Shown here piece by piece: positions 1-10,971 of a DNA stretch of 64,000 nucleotides. Source of the stretch: Cacajao melanocephalus. Taxonomy: Eukaryota; Chordata; Mammalia; Primates; Pitheciidae. Position 1 is the first letter of the stretch. Each line of letters starts with the position of its first letter. The notes under the pieces were generated by a model. It was not told where the DNA came from, made no database searches, and worked only from the letters and a program-made list of their open reading frames with translations. The DNA lies in assembly GCA_963573385.1 (NCBI GenBank), contig CAUYLG010005430.1, forward strand, positions 37,182-101,181, given 5' to 3'. A program made the position numbers and the translations under genes.

Positions 1-394
1 TATATTTCAATATTTTTAAGTAAAGCATGTAGTATCTTGATTGATCATGAGGTTAATTTTAATTTAAACTCTTTTGAGTCATTAGATTTATAATTGCTTT
101 ATCACCACTAATAAAGTTAATACCTTGCTATACTAATCAAATATGATATTTATTATTTATACGTTTTAGAATTATCAGTATAATTTAAAAACTTACCATG
201 AAAGGCATATGCCTTTCACTTCTGTTGCCACAAGTATGATCAAAGTGTAATAAAAATGGTGAAGGCAGATTTCAAAAAACAGTTGGTATAAGATTGTATT
301 CTTAGTCTTCAAAGGCAAGAATGATAATAGCCCTATAGTGTTACTCTATGACACCAGGTACTGGTCTAAATGCTTCCCCTAACTTGCTATATTT
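1..394. other. AT-rich sequence, nothing recognised
   Basis: No open frame of note, no repeat that I recognise and no microsatellite. It reads as ordinary single-copy AT-rich primate DNA. Confidence 0.5.
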
Positions 395-535
395 TACACC
401 CTCAACGATGTCATTTTATAGATGAAGAAACTAAGGCTCAAAAAATCTAACAAACAGACCCAAGTTCTCCAATATTGAAGATCTAGTAAAGAACCAAGCT
501 GGGATGTGAATCCAGACAGCTTCATTCTAGCATCA
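395..535 (+). repeat. MIR SINE fragment
   Basis: The core matches the MIR family in order: a segment like 'cattttatagatgaagaaac', then 'aaggctca', then a degenerate 'accaagctgggatgtgaatcc' block, all in sense orientation. MIRs are tRNA-derived SINEs long inactive in mammals. The Alu at 541-746 inserted at or next to its 3' side. Confidence 0.75.
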
Positions 536-540
536 CGTTT

Positions 541-746
<206 letters not shown>

Positions 747-761
747 TCCAGCATCAGGTTT

Positions 762-1196
762 TAGGCACTGCAATCTACAGTCTCTCCACCTCCCTCTAGT
801 CCTTGTTTCAGGATTCTGCAAACAAGGTTAAAAGGAATTAAAAAGCTATAAGCTGGGAAACACTCAAATACTATTAGTTTGGCTTACTATCCTTCTTTTT
901 AGCAATTATAAATTAGTAAGCAAGGGGAATTATTTTTAAGAAAACATTGGGCCAGCAACTCATTATAATCCCCTTCCAACTTCCCATGACAGTGTCCGTG
1001 CAGCTACAAACAAAAAGTGTGAAAACACACAGCAAAACCTTAAAAATTAGATATGTAGGCTATTTATTGCTATAATCTGTGAGAAATTTCACCAACTATT
1101 CAAAATGGAGTTGAATACACAAGGAAATTTAGATCCAAAGACTGTTGTAGTAAAAGGCAGAAAAGAAAATATATTCATATGTACAAGGTTGTATGG
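762..1196. other. Single-copy-like sequence, nothing recognised
   Basis: AT-rich with no recognisable repeat or gene. It lies between an Alu and an L1 and supplies the target site of the latter. Confidence 0.5.
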
Positions 1197-1206
1197 TGCT
1201 GTGAAT

Positions 1207-2035
1207 TTTTTTTTACTCTATTTTACTTTTAAATGTCAACTTTTATTTCAGATTCAGAGGGTAGACTCTGAGATTTCCTGTGTAAGTTTGTTATATGGGT
1301 ATATTTCCTAATGCTGACATTTGGGATATGAATGATTTCATCACCATGTGAGGAATATCCAACACTTAGTTCTTCAGCCATTGCTCCTCTCCATCCCTCC
1401 CCCTCTGATAGTACCCAATGTCCATTGTGGCTATCGTTATGTCCATGAGTACCCAATGTTTAGTTCCCACTTATAAGTGTGAACATATGGTATTTGGTTT
1501 TCTGTTCCTGCGTTAATTTACTTAGGATAATGGCCTCCATTTATGTTGCTGCAAAAGACATGATTTCATTCCTTTTTCATGGCTGCATAGTATCCTATGA
1601 CATATATGTACTGTATTTTCTTTATCAAATCATCTTTTGATGGGCACATGGATTGATTCTGTCTTTGCTGTTGTGAATAGTGCTATAATGAACACATGAG
1701 TAAATGTGTCTTTTTTTAGTAGAACAGTGTATTTTCTTTTTGATATATACCCAGTAATGGGATTGCTCAGTTTCATTTGTTTTTTTGAGAAATCAAAACT
1801 GCTCTGCATAGCATCTGCATATTTACATGATCACCAACAGTGTATTAACCTTCCCATTTCTCTACATCCTTGCCAGCATCTGTTGTTTTTTCACTTTCTA
1901 ATAATGGCCATTCTGACTCGCATAAGATGGTTTCACACTGTGGCTTTGATTTGCATTTCTCTGATGATTAGTGATGTTGAGCATCTTTTTGTTTGTTTGT
2001 TGGCCACTTGTATGTCTTCTTTTGAAAAGTGTCTC
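1207..2035 (-). mobile_element. LINE-1 3' end, antisense, 5'-truncated
   Basis: A T run at 1206-1213 (reverse-complemented poly-A) is followed by a degraded antisense 3'UTR and then ORF2 C-terminal sequence, with landmarks such as 'gtatttggttttctgttcct' and 'ggctgcatagtatcc' in the expected order. The element ends near 2035, where a copy of the left flank returns: 12 bases at 1197-1208 and 2036-2047 differ at one position, a plausible TSD. The divergence and 3'UTR style suggest an older L1 (L1PB/L1MA-like). It has no coding capacity. Confidence 0.85.
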
Positions 2036-2047
2036 TGCTGTGGATTT

Positions 2048-2259
2048 GTTATCATTCAGTCATGGTCCCTTTTTGCCACTAGGCATTTTCAGTAGTGTCT
2101 AGTCCTCTAAGATTTCACAGGCCTACAAAATAATTGAAAAAATAAGAAAGTATTTACTTCAAATTGCAGAACTAAGAAAACAAAACTTTCAAGTTTAAAA
2201 GGTATGTGATTAAATTTTCATAAAATTTTACATAACCTGAACTAATTGCAATTTAACTT

Positions 2260-2264
<5 letters not shown>
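2048..2264. other. Single-copy-like AT-rich spacer
   Basis: Nothing recognised between the L1 and the (AC)n microsatellite. Confidence 0.4.

Positions 2265-2306
<42 letters not shown>
2265..2306. repeat. (AC)n dinucleotide microsatellite
   Basis: An almost perfect run of about 21 AC units. On the minus strand it reads as TG and yields a Cys/Val repeat in an open frame that is not a gene. Confidence 0.95.
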
Positions 2307-2309
<3 letters not shown>

Positions 2310-3423
2310 GCATGAGCTATATTTATATGTATAGTAAGTACAAACAGTGCCATAGAGGCCTATACATTTCTGAAAATGTCCTTGCCCTGAATAAACCGTT
2401 TCCAGATTCATAGCTCCTGACTCAGCCATCCTCAGATGTTCACATTCAATTCCACCGATCTCCTTCCCTGCAGGCTCAATATCATTCCATTTCCTAGGCC
2501 AATCATTCCATTTCCTAGGCCAAATAGGACTCACAAAAGCAGAAATAAAGGCAGGTTCAGCCACCCCAAAACCTGACAGCATTGTTAACTTATTTCAGCA
2601 TGGAATGAGGAAGGGTGGCCGCTGGTTCTTATGCTGTGCACTAGAACCAAATTTCCTAGTTGCATTCCTTACTTTTGGCCACACTTATACGTGTAGTATT
2701 TAGCATTAGATTTCAACTATGGTTTCCAGTCTGATGTCTTTTTTACTAACTAACCCTTATTAATGCAGATTAGTTTGAGGTCTTATGTCCTATGAACTCT
2801 TGAGCTCCAGGTCCCTCGATGTGTTCCAATTCACAGTTAGGACTAAGCTACTGTTTGAGTGGCCTGTCGACCACCACAATCTCCTTCTTATCTGAACCTC
2901 TTTTCCTCTCCTAGATTGAGACCATTGCCCCTGAACCTCAGTTGATATCTGGGCTAGAACTCTCCATGGATGGCTTTAAGGTTCAGTTGCTGTTTCTTAG
3001 ATCTCCAGAGATCGTCATTCATCTAAATCCTGATGGGAGAGGATGGTCATTTTTCTTCAATTGAACCTTTAGTCAGTTGGGCTCAAACATGTTCCCAGGA
3101 CAATACCAGGTCCCAGGCTTTGCTTTACATGATTTACCACAGTAAATAGCTTTGCTTCACTGACACTTCTTAAGATTGTGTGAACTGAACTATCTTCTTT
3201 GTTTTGATACTTTTCTTCTGCCCATTCCTCTTTTCATTTTATTTTGGGAGCACATCAGACATTCTACTTTATAAAGTGAGAAGCATATTATTCTAATAGT
3301 CCTATGAAAAGATGAGAATACATTTGAAACACTCATATCTAAGGCTTTTCCCCCCTTTGGTAATATGCTAATGTATAAAGCAATCCAAATTCATAAACAC
3401 TTACCAGGCTTGGTACTCTAGGA
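2307..3423. other. Unassigned moderate-GC stretch
   Basis: About 1.1 kb with more balanced composition than its surroundings. I recognise no gene and no repeat family. It could be an old LTR-retroelement remnant or single-copy sequence. A short tandem duplication lies inside it and is listed separately. Confidence 0.35.
2481..2521 (+). repeat. Tandem duplication of a ~20-base unit
   Basis: The unit 'atcattccatttcctaggcc' at 2481-2500 is repeated at 2502-2521 with one extra A between the copies. The copies are otherwise identical, so the duplication is probably recent relative to the surrounding decay. Confidence 0.9.
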
Positions 3424-3471
3424 CAACTTCCTAAATCAACTTCCTAAATCAATGACTAGTCAATGACTAGT
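3424..3471 (+). repeat. Two adjacent short tandem duplications
   Basis: The 13-base unit 'caacttcctaaat' occurs at 3424-3436 and 3437-3449. It is followed directly by the 11-base unit 'caatgactagt' at 3450-3460 and 3461-3471. Both pairs are perfect. Confidence 0.95.
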
Positions 3472-4394
3472 CATTTAAGAAATGACTAATAACAAATGTA
3501 ACAAAAGTAGTAATAAAATGATACTAGTAACAAAAGTAACATTTTAAAAGCCTTGAAACTCTGATTACCACAAATGAAATGGTGTAAGAAATATTGTTGT
3601 AAAATAATTTCCAGTAAAAATAATCATTAGCTCACTTATGAAGCATAGGCCTTTGGTATGAATGATATTTCTCTTTTCTCAACTGGATGACCCGTGACCC
3701 TTTCGACTGATTACATGTGGTGATCAGATAATTTACCATTTTTTGTAGAGGGCATCCACAGTGGCTGATTAACAGAACATAGGTTAGAGTCTGATGTTGT
3801 AGTTTTAGGTAGTAAAAATTTAAATAGATTTATGTGCACTAGAAACTGGATATTTTGTTATTCAGTTATTTGTTTTAGCTCAAATCAAAATGATCACTTA
3901 ATAAAAATTGTATAGAATGCTATGCACCATAAAGTGTGGTTAGCTTAAATTGCAGATAAAAGTAAAATTATACAAAGTTTGGCTTGTGAGCCTATTTTAT
4001 TTTCTTTTGTGTCCTTTTCTGGTTTCTATAAAGTGGAAATATTTTTAAAGAAAAATCACTTTTTAAAAATGATTGATAGCCTTGTATTAGTCAGTGAGTA
4101 TTGAGATGAGGAATGCTAGCCTGTGGTATTTTCTCCCTCAGCAAAGAGGATATTGCTAAGATATGTACAGTTGTAACAACTATTTTCTACATAATTGCAT
4201 TTGGTCTGTGTTGTATATCATTTTATATTGCAAGGGAACCAGGTTTATATTATGAGTTTTTTAATCTTGTGTGTGTTTGTGTTACATAACGTGCAAGGCC
4301 ATTTCAAAAACCTGTAAGTATACCTATATATATATTTCAAGGCAGCATTATTTTCAAAAATAAAAAAAAATACCTTTCTTGTAAAAAAGTAAAT
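3472..4394. other. AT-rich single-copy-like sequence
   Basis: No gene or repeat family recognised. Short A/T-rich simple stretches occur near 3480-3540. Confidence 0.45.
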
Positions 4395-4890
4395 CATTCT
4401 ATTATAAGGACACATGCATATGTATGTTCCTTGTGGCACTGTTTACAATAACAAATACTTGGAACCAACCCAAAGGCCCATCAATGATAGACTGGATAAA
4501 GAAAATGTGGCACATATACACCATGGAATACTATGCAGCCATAAAAATGGATGAGCTCATGTTCTTTGCAGGGACATGGATGAATCTGGAAACCCTCATT
4601 CTCAGCAAACTGACACAAGAACAGAAAACCAAACACTGCATGTTCTCACTCATAAGTGGGTGTTGGAGAATGAGAACACATTGACACAGGGAGGGGAACA
4701 TCACACACAGGGGCCTGTTGGGGGAAGGGAGGGTTAGTGGGGGATAGCAGTGGGTGGGGGGATTGGGGAGGGATAACATTAGGAGAAATACCTAAAGTAG
4801 GTGACAGGGGATGGATGCAGCAAATCACCATGGCATGGGTATACCTATGTAACAATCCTGCAGGACCTGCCTATGTACCCCAGAACTTAA
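4395..4890 (+). mobile_element. LINE-1 3' end (L1PA-like), 5'-truncated
   Basis: Sense-strand ORF2 C-terminus and 3'UTR, entering at 'cattctattataaggacaca'. The open frame 4424-4684 covers the last part of the ORF2 protein. The G-rich 3'UTR tract at about 4709-4772 and the terminal 'tgtaccccagaacttaa' follow in the correct order. Instead of poly-A, the element is followed by a run of 13 T at 4891-4903. The high similarity to the primate L1PA type suggests a fairly young copy. No clear TSD. Confidence 0.9.
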
Positions 4891-4903
4891 TTTTTTTTTT
4901 TTT

Positions 4904-6574
4904 AAAGTTAATAGCAGAAATACTTTCTTTACACAATTTCAGAGATATTCAGGAGAAATAGATAATGATGTCAGACGTATATAAATAGTTAATAAATTAA
5001 TAAATAAACAAGGAAAGACACAATATAATCTTTTCTGTGTATTAATAAATCATTTGGTAATTTAAAACTTACACAAAAGAAAACAACATCTGTTATTTGT
5101 GATTAACATTTCTAATTATTTCTTTTGGGGTTATTGCCTTAATGCAATGACTTTTTTCTTAATAAAATAGAAAGTAAAGACCAGGAGAACAAAATTAAAC
5201 ATAGAAAAAGAAATTTAAACTATTTTATGTGTATTATAAATTTAGGAGGTGCATTATCTTTAAGATAATTTTTAATCTATAAAAATTTTTCATAAAAGCA
5301 ACTTTTGAAACACATTTTCAAATATTGTTTTGAATAAGTATATGTCACTTTAATGTTTTGTTTTGTTTGACATACTGCAAAAACAATTTTTGGATACTTG
5401 TATATCTAAGAACAACCTATGACAATATTTACTATTAGTCGTATTTTATAAACAAATAACATGATTAGATATCTGTACTGAGGAGGAGAATTGTTAACAA
5501 CACACATTATTCTAACTTTTCCTTATTTTAAAATGCAATCAAATACCATACCATTGTGTCTTTCCAGTTTATCTTTCTTTTAGCTTTTTTAGCTTATTTT
5601 CCTTTTTATTACATAAGATGGGCAAATATTTATTGTAGGAAGATAGAGAGGATCATTTAGGGACAAAATTGTCAAGAACAAATATTTTTTTAAAACCTCA
5701 ATTTTTATAATGGGCAGAAGTAGATAAGGCAGAAGCTCTCAAATATTCACATAAAATTTTAAAGTCATGTATTTTGACAGGTGATAAATTACATCGTTGG
5801 AAGCTGAAATACTTTAATAGGGAGATTTTTTTCTTTGTATTTCTTTCTTCCTTTTTTGGCCCTATTTGTTTCTAGCTCAGTGTGGGATTTAGTGAGACTT
5901 TCAATACCTAGTAGTTACATAAGGATTGATACAGTGTTCTTTGATGAATAAATGAATCAATCATATTTTAGGTATATGATCTGCTGATTCAGTAAAGATG
6001 AAAGAGGAATATTGCACTGAGAGAACAGTAGAGTAGTTGTCTTACACCAAATACTGTAAAGTTAGAGAAGGTAGTAGTAGAGAAAAAGAGAAAAATTATA
6101 ATGAGATATAGGATAAGCAACATTAAAGAAATGGCCCATGGCCAGGATATACAGAAGCTAATGATTCTGTTGTTTATATTCAGAAATCCACAAGAAGGTA
6201 TGATATTCTCAGTGTTCAGGTCTTCTGTAAAATAGCAATTCCCATTTTGAGGAACACTATGCTATAAGATAGTCATTGGCTTGTGCTTTGTGCAAATTCC
6301 AATGGCATTTCTGTGTGTGTGTGCACATGTGTGACATTAAAGTTTCATTTTGCATATCTAATCATATAAAAAAACTTTGTTAAATAGTAAATATTTCAGA
6401 ACTTTTACTAATTTTTTTGCATGACTAAAAAAAAAATGTTGACCATGGAGAAACATCTTTACAATTAAGTTGAAATTCAAAAGCAAATATGTTGAGAATC
6501 CATCTATCTTTATGTACAAATTACATCAAATATTTAAAAAATAATATGGAAGGTAGCAAAGAAAATGCAAGAAA
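4904..6574. other. Long AT-rich stretch, nothing recognised
   Basis: About 1.7 kb of AT-rich DNA with no open frame of substance, no clear transposon and no CpG island. A short TG-rich patch lies near 6311-6333. Confidence 0.45.
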
Positions 6575-6925
6575 ATTTGGCTTGGTTTGGCTGTTTTTCC
6601 ACTTAAATAAGTCTTGGATTCTCACTTATTGTGGGAGGCAGCCAGTTGGAGGTAATTGCATCATGGGGGTGAGACTTATCATGCTGTTCTCATGATAGTG
6701 AATAAGTCTCGCAAGATCTGATGGTTTTAAAAACGGGAGTTTCCCTGTACAACTATTCTCTGCCTGCTTCAGTCCACATAAGTGACTTGCTCCTCCATGC
6801 CTTCCACCATGATTGTGAGGCCTCCCCAGCCATGTGGAATTCTAAGTCCATTAAACCTTTTTCTTTTGTAAATTGCCTAGTTTCAGGTAAGTCTTTATCA
6901 GCAGTGTAAAAACAAATTAATACAA
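6575..6925 (+). mobile_element. MaLR LTR (MST/THE1-like), solo
   Basis: Characteristic MaLR blocks occur in order: 'ttggaggtaattgcatcatg', 'gctgttctcatgatagtgaa', 'ccatgattgtgaggcctccc', 'tccattaaacctttttcttt' and the 3' end 'aattaatacaa'. Part of the 5' end is missing after 'tttggctg'. No internal region flanks it, so it is a solo LTR. MaLR elements are non-autonomous relatives of ERV-L. Confidence 0.85.
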
Positions 6926-7035
6926 AAATCTAGTCCTACGTTACATTTACAAAGAAGGCTGACCACTCTACATTCTATGCAACTTTCTGTGGATCTGTCA
7001 TTACTTCAAAATAAACATTAAAAAAAAGCAGAATA

Positions 7036-7350
7036 GACCGGGTGCGGTGGCTTATGCCTATAATTCTAGCGCTTTGAGAGGCCGAGGCAAGCAGATCACA
7101 AGGTCAGGAGTTCGAAACCAGCCTGGCCAATATGGTGAAACCCCACCTCTACTAAAAATACAAAAAATTAGCCGGGCATCGTGGCACGCACCTGTAGTCC
7201 CAGCTACTCAGGAGCCTGAGGCAGGAGAATCACTTGAACCCAGGAGGTGGACGTTGCAGTTAGCCAGGATCATGCCACTGCACTCCAGCCTGGGTTATAG
7301 AGCGAGGCTATCTCAAAAAAAAAAAAAAAAAGAAAAAAGAAAAGAAAAAG
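7036..7350 (+). mobile_element. Alu SINE, full-length, sense
   Basis: Begins 'gaccgggtgcggtgg' and runs through the left arm, the mid linker after 'ctctactaaaaatac', the right arm and 'actccagcctgggttatag' into an A-rich tail with G interruptions. A 12-base TSD with two differences is seen at about 7025-7036 and 7351-7362. It looks like an S-type Alu with scattered CpG decay. Confidence 0.95.
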
Positions 7351-7362
7351 AAAGCAAAGTAG

Positions 7363-8454
7363 ATCCACACATTCTTTATTCACAGCCTGCTTTGAAGGTA
7401 GGAGACCGTCTCACTGACATTGCGTACCAGTTGACATATTGTTTATGATAGATATTTACAGAATAACCATTCAAATCACTGCATCTGCCTTTTATAGAAA
7501 GAAGGCTCTAGTGCAGAGAAATTATAGGAAAGCTAAATAGAAGAACTGTTCATCTGCAAAGGAATGCAATTCAAAGATAAAAGTTGTTATGTTCATGTCT
7601 GTCTTCAATAAATTTTGAAAAACTTGATAAAGGCTTTGGATCAAGTTGAGGACATGAACGTTACACTGGGAATTTCTCCCTGCCCACAACTAAGCAATGA
7701 GAATTACAGTATAAATGTTCAAATAAATTATAACATTACAAAGTAAAACAATACAGCTCTATAAAAATAAACGTTTTCATGGACTATAAATGCTGGGAAT
7801 GGAGGGGCAAGGCATTTGAGAAACACAGATGCTTTCAGGGTAGCAGGAATCAAAACAACTTCATGAATGACAGAGAACTGCAGTTAGACTCACTCCATGA
7901 ATGAAGGAGGCTTAAAACATTGGAAATCTTGCCTGAACTATAGCTTATATCAGTCAGTGTGCTTGTGGTAGCAGGAGAAATCATTACAGATGGAGCTTGG
8001 GTCAAGACACCCCTTGGTTGTATAACTGGAACTGGGATATTATCAATATGACTGAGACAGGAGCATCTAGCCACTAATTGAATGTCTGAGTTTAAAAATC
8101 ATCCACAGGGAGTGCCCACAAAGTCTCTAAATAGGAAAGGTAAGTAGAAACATTGAGGAGAAAATTTCACAAGAAAATCTTTCCACAGAATTAGATCCTG
8201 CTGATTAAATTCAAAACCTCCTGAAAAACTAAGAAAGACATCAACAATTAACATCAACTCTGATACATTAGACTTGTAAAACAACCTCAAAATGATTTTA
8301 AAACAAATTAGGTTCTGAAAACTGTAAGGAATAATTGTCCTGATAACAAACAAAATAATGATAATTATCAATTAAAAGTGCACAGACATCAGTTTACAGT
8401 GCTGAGTCCAACAAACAGAAATCATGGGGTGTTTTAACTTAAATCTAGAACATG
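7363..8454. other. Single-copy-like sequence, nothing recognised
   Basis: About 1.1 kb of mixed composition. The short open frames at 7850-8371 are scattered in frame and have no recognisable homology. Confidence 0.45.
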
Positions 8455-9780
8455 CAAAACATTAGAACATGGGGGAGAGGGCAAGTGAACAACCAGCCAG
8501 GTGCAACACCACCCACCAAAAGATAGGTGTGCTTTCAACAGATCTACAGAGGGAAGCTACCTAGAGTGGACAGAGGGAAGACACATAAGCTGGGGTGAAG
8601 GGAGAGAAAGCTGGGAACCCTGTACATGGCTACAGAACAATGGGACTCTGAATCACAGCAACTCCAGGGGAATGGCTGAGTTAAATTGGCAAGGAACAAC
8701 CTGCTCTCACCATGGGCCTCCAGAACCCCAGCAGGAGGGACCCCTTGACTACCACAGACACTTAGGGATCCCTCCTGCTGGGGTTCCAGAGGCCAGTGGT
8801 AAGGACAGCAATGCAGCTGATAGGGAACGCAGAAGGTTCAGTGTGGAAGTGGTAGTAGAACATGCCCAGGTTCAGCCATCCCCCTAGGTTCTACTTCTTC
8901 CCATAGAGACTTTAGCCCTAGGGGAACTGTTGGACTTTATCTCTGGAGGGCAGTCTTGCCCATCAGATGGGGCTGGTTTGACTTGAGCACCCCTTGGTCT
9001 GCTGTCCTCTCCTAGGGCACAAACTTGGCCAAGCCTGCTTGCTGGGCAGTCTTGGGTACCCTGGCAGCCCATACCATAGCTTCTGTGCTAGTGGACCATG
9101 CTTGACTGGTGGAGAGCTCCAGTGAGGCGGCCCATACAGCCATGCACCAGCTTGCCCACTCCCTCCCCATCCTGCATCTTCCCCAGGTCTCACAGTATCT
9201 CCACATTGCTTTGCTGGCATGTGTCTGCACAGGTGGATGGGTTTTGCTTTTCTTACCTGCAAGAACACAGGAGAGCAGTCTGCCTTCACCTCCTCATGAC
9301 CACTGACATTGCAGATGAAGCCTTGATGGGCATAAAGCCAGCAAACCCCACCCTCACTAGTGCACAGTCCTTGTGCTAAACAGTGATTCTCTCCCAACTT
9401 GAGCAATCACTCCTGCTTGCCAGGTACAGAAAAGCCACTAGGACCTGTGCCCTGCAGTGTCACACCCTCAAGCCAATACTACCTCCAGTGTGGCTGTGCA
9501 TAATTCTCCATCAGGAGCTCCCTACCTTCCCCAGATGCATTGCCTCTGCCACTGCGGTGAGTGCCCACATGGAGGCAGGCACCCCACCATCCACTAGCAC
9601 TCTGCCACAACCGCCACACCTCAACTTCCTTCCAGCACAGTGTAATCCAAACCTCTAGAAGCCAGAGAACAATGTCAGGGTCCAATACAAGTCCATCTGA
9701 GTTACACTATTCAGGAGTTGAAAGCTGAACATTGGCCCCTAAAATCTTCCAGAAATGAAGACAGTCAGCTAAATCCATGT
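8455..9780 (+). promoter_or_regulatory. L1 5'UTR relic (old internal promoter region)
   Basis: This GC-richer block precedes the ORF1 relic and has the composition of old primate L1 5'UTRs. In active elements this region carries the internal RNA polymerase II promoter. Here it is diverged and any activity is unknown. Several open frames of 62-147 codons on both strands inside it are by-products of the high GC content, not genes. Confidence 0.7.
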
Positions 9781-10860
9781 TGTACCATAATCAAACTCTC
9801 AATGTCATCAAATAGGACAAAAACAACAACAAAAAACCAACCAAAGGTAAGCAACCTCAATGATTGAAGGTAGACAAGCACACGTAGATGAGAAAAAAAA
9901 AATCAGTGAAATAATGCTAAAAATGCAAAAGCCAAAGTGACTTTTTTCCTCCAAACAACAGGATTACCTCTCTAGCAAGGGTTCTAAACTGGGCTGAGAT
10001 GACTGAAATGTCAGCAATAGAATTCAGCAAATGGATAGGAATAAAATTCACTGAGGTACAGGAGTATGTAGTAACCCAATATGAGGTAGCTAAAAATTAT
10101 AATAAAACAATGGAGAAGCACACAGACAAAACAGGCAGTATAGAAAAGAATGTAATTGACCTGGTAGAGCTAAAAAACACAGTAGAAGAATTTGATAATT
10201 CAATCACAAGTATTAATGATAGAATATACCAAGTAGAGAAAAAACATCAGAGCTAGAAGACTGGCTTTCTGAAATAAGAAAGTCAGGCAAGAATAGAGAA
10301 AAAAGAATAAAAATAAATGAACAAAAGATCTGAGAAATATGGGATTATGTATAGAGAATGAATCTACAACTGATTAGTGTACCTAAAAGAGATGAGAGAA
10401 TGAAACCAACTTCAAAAATATATTTCAGGATATCATCCATGAGAACTTTCTCAAACTAGCTAGAGATGCCAACATTCAAATTAAGAAAATGCAGAAAACC
10501 CCACTATGATACTTCACAAGAAGATCAACCCTAAGACACATAGCCATCAGAGCCTCCAAGGATGAAATGAAAGAAAAAAATGTTAAAGGACGCTACAGAG
10601 AGAGGAGAGGTCACCCACCAAAAGAAGCTTATCAAACTAACAGCAGACCTCTCAGCTGAAACCCTACAAGGGGAAAGAGATTTGAGGGTCAATATTCAAC
10701 ATTCTTTTAAAAGAAGAAATTCCAACCCATAATTTCATATCTGGTCACACTAAGCTTCATAAGAAAAAAAGAAATAAAATATTTTCAGGCAAGCAAATGC
10801 CTAGGAAATTTGTTACTATCAGACCTGCTTTACAAGAGCTCCAAAATTAAGCATTAAATA
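9780..10860 (+). pseudogene. LINE-1 ORF1 relic
   Basis: ORF1 encodes the L1 RNA-binding protein (coiled coil, RRM, C-terminal domain). The open stretch 9999-10256 shows a Lys/Glu-rich helical segment with heptad-like spacing, as expected for the coiled coil. Downstream, around 10410-10760, are RRM and C-terminal-domain remnants, including 'agcagacctctcagctgaaa' and 'ccaacccataatttcatat'. Multiple stops and frameshifts make it non-functional. Confidence 0.8.
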
Positions 10861-10971
10861 TGGAAAGGAAAGACCACTACCAGCCACTACAAACAAACAA
10901 GTAAATACTACTGAAGTACAGAAACCAGTACACTATAAAGCAATCACATAAACAAGTCTGCAAAATAACCA

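Noticed and set aside
3424..3471. CRISPR-like direct repeats
   Set aside because: Units are directly adjacent with no spacers, only two copies each, and the genome is a primate nuclear one.
8963..9406. 147-codon minus-strand frame and overlapping plus-strand frames as genes
   Set aside because: They are chance frames in the 5'UTR of the old L1 at 8455-13810.
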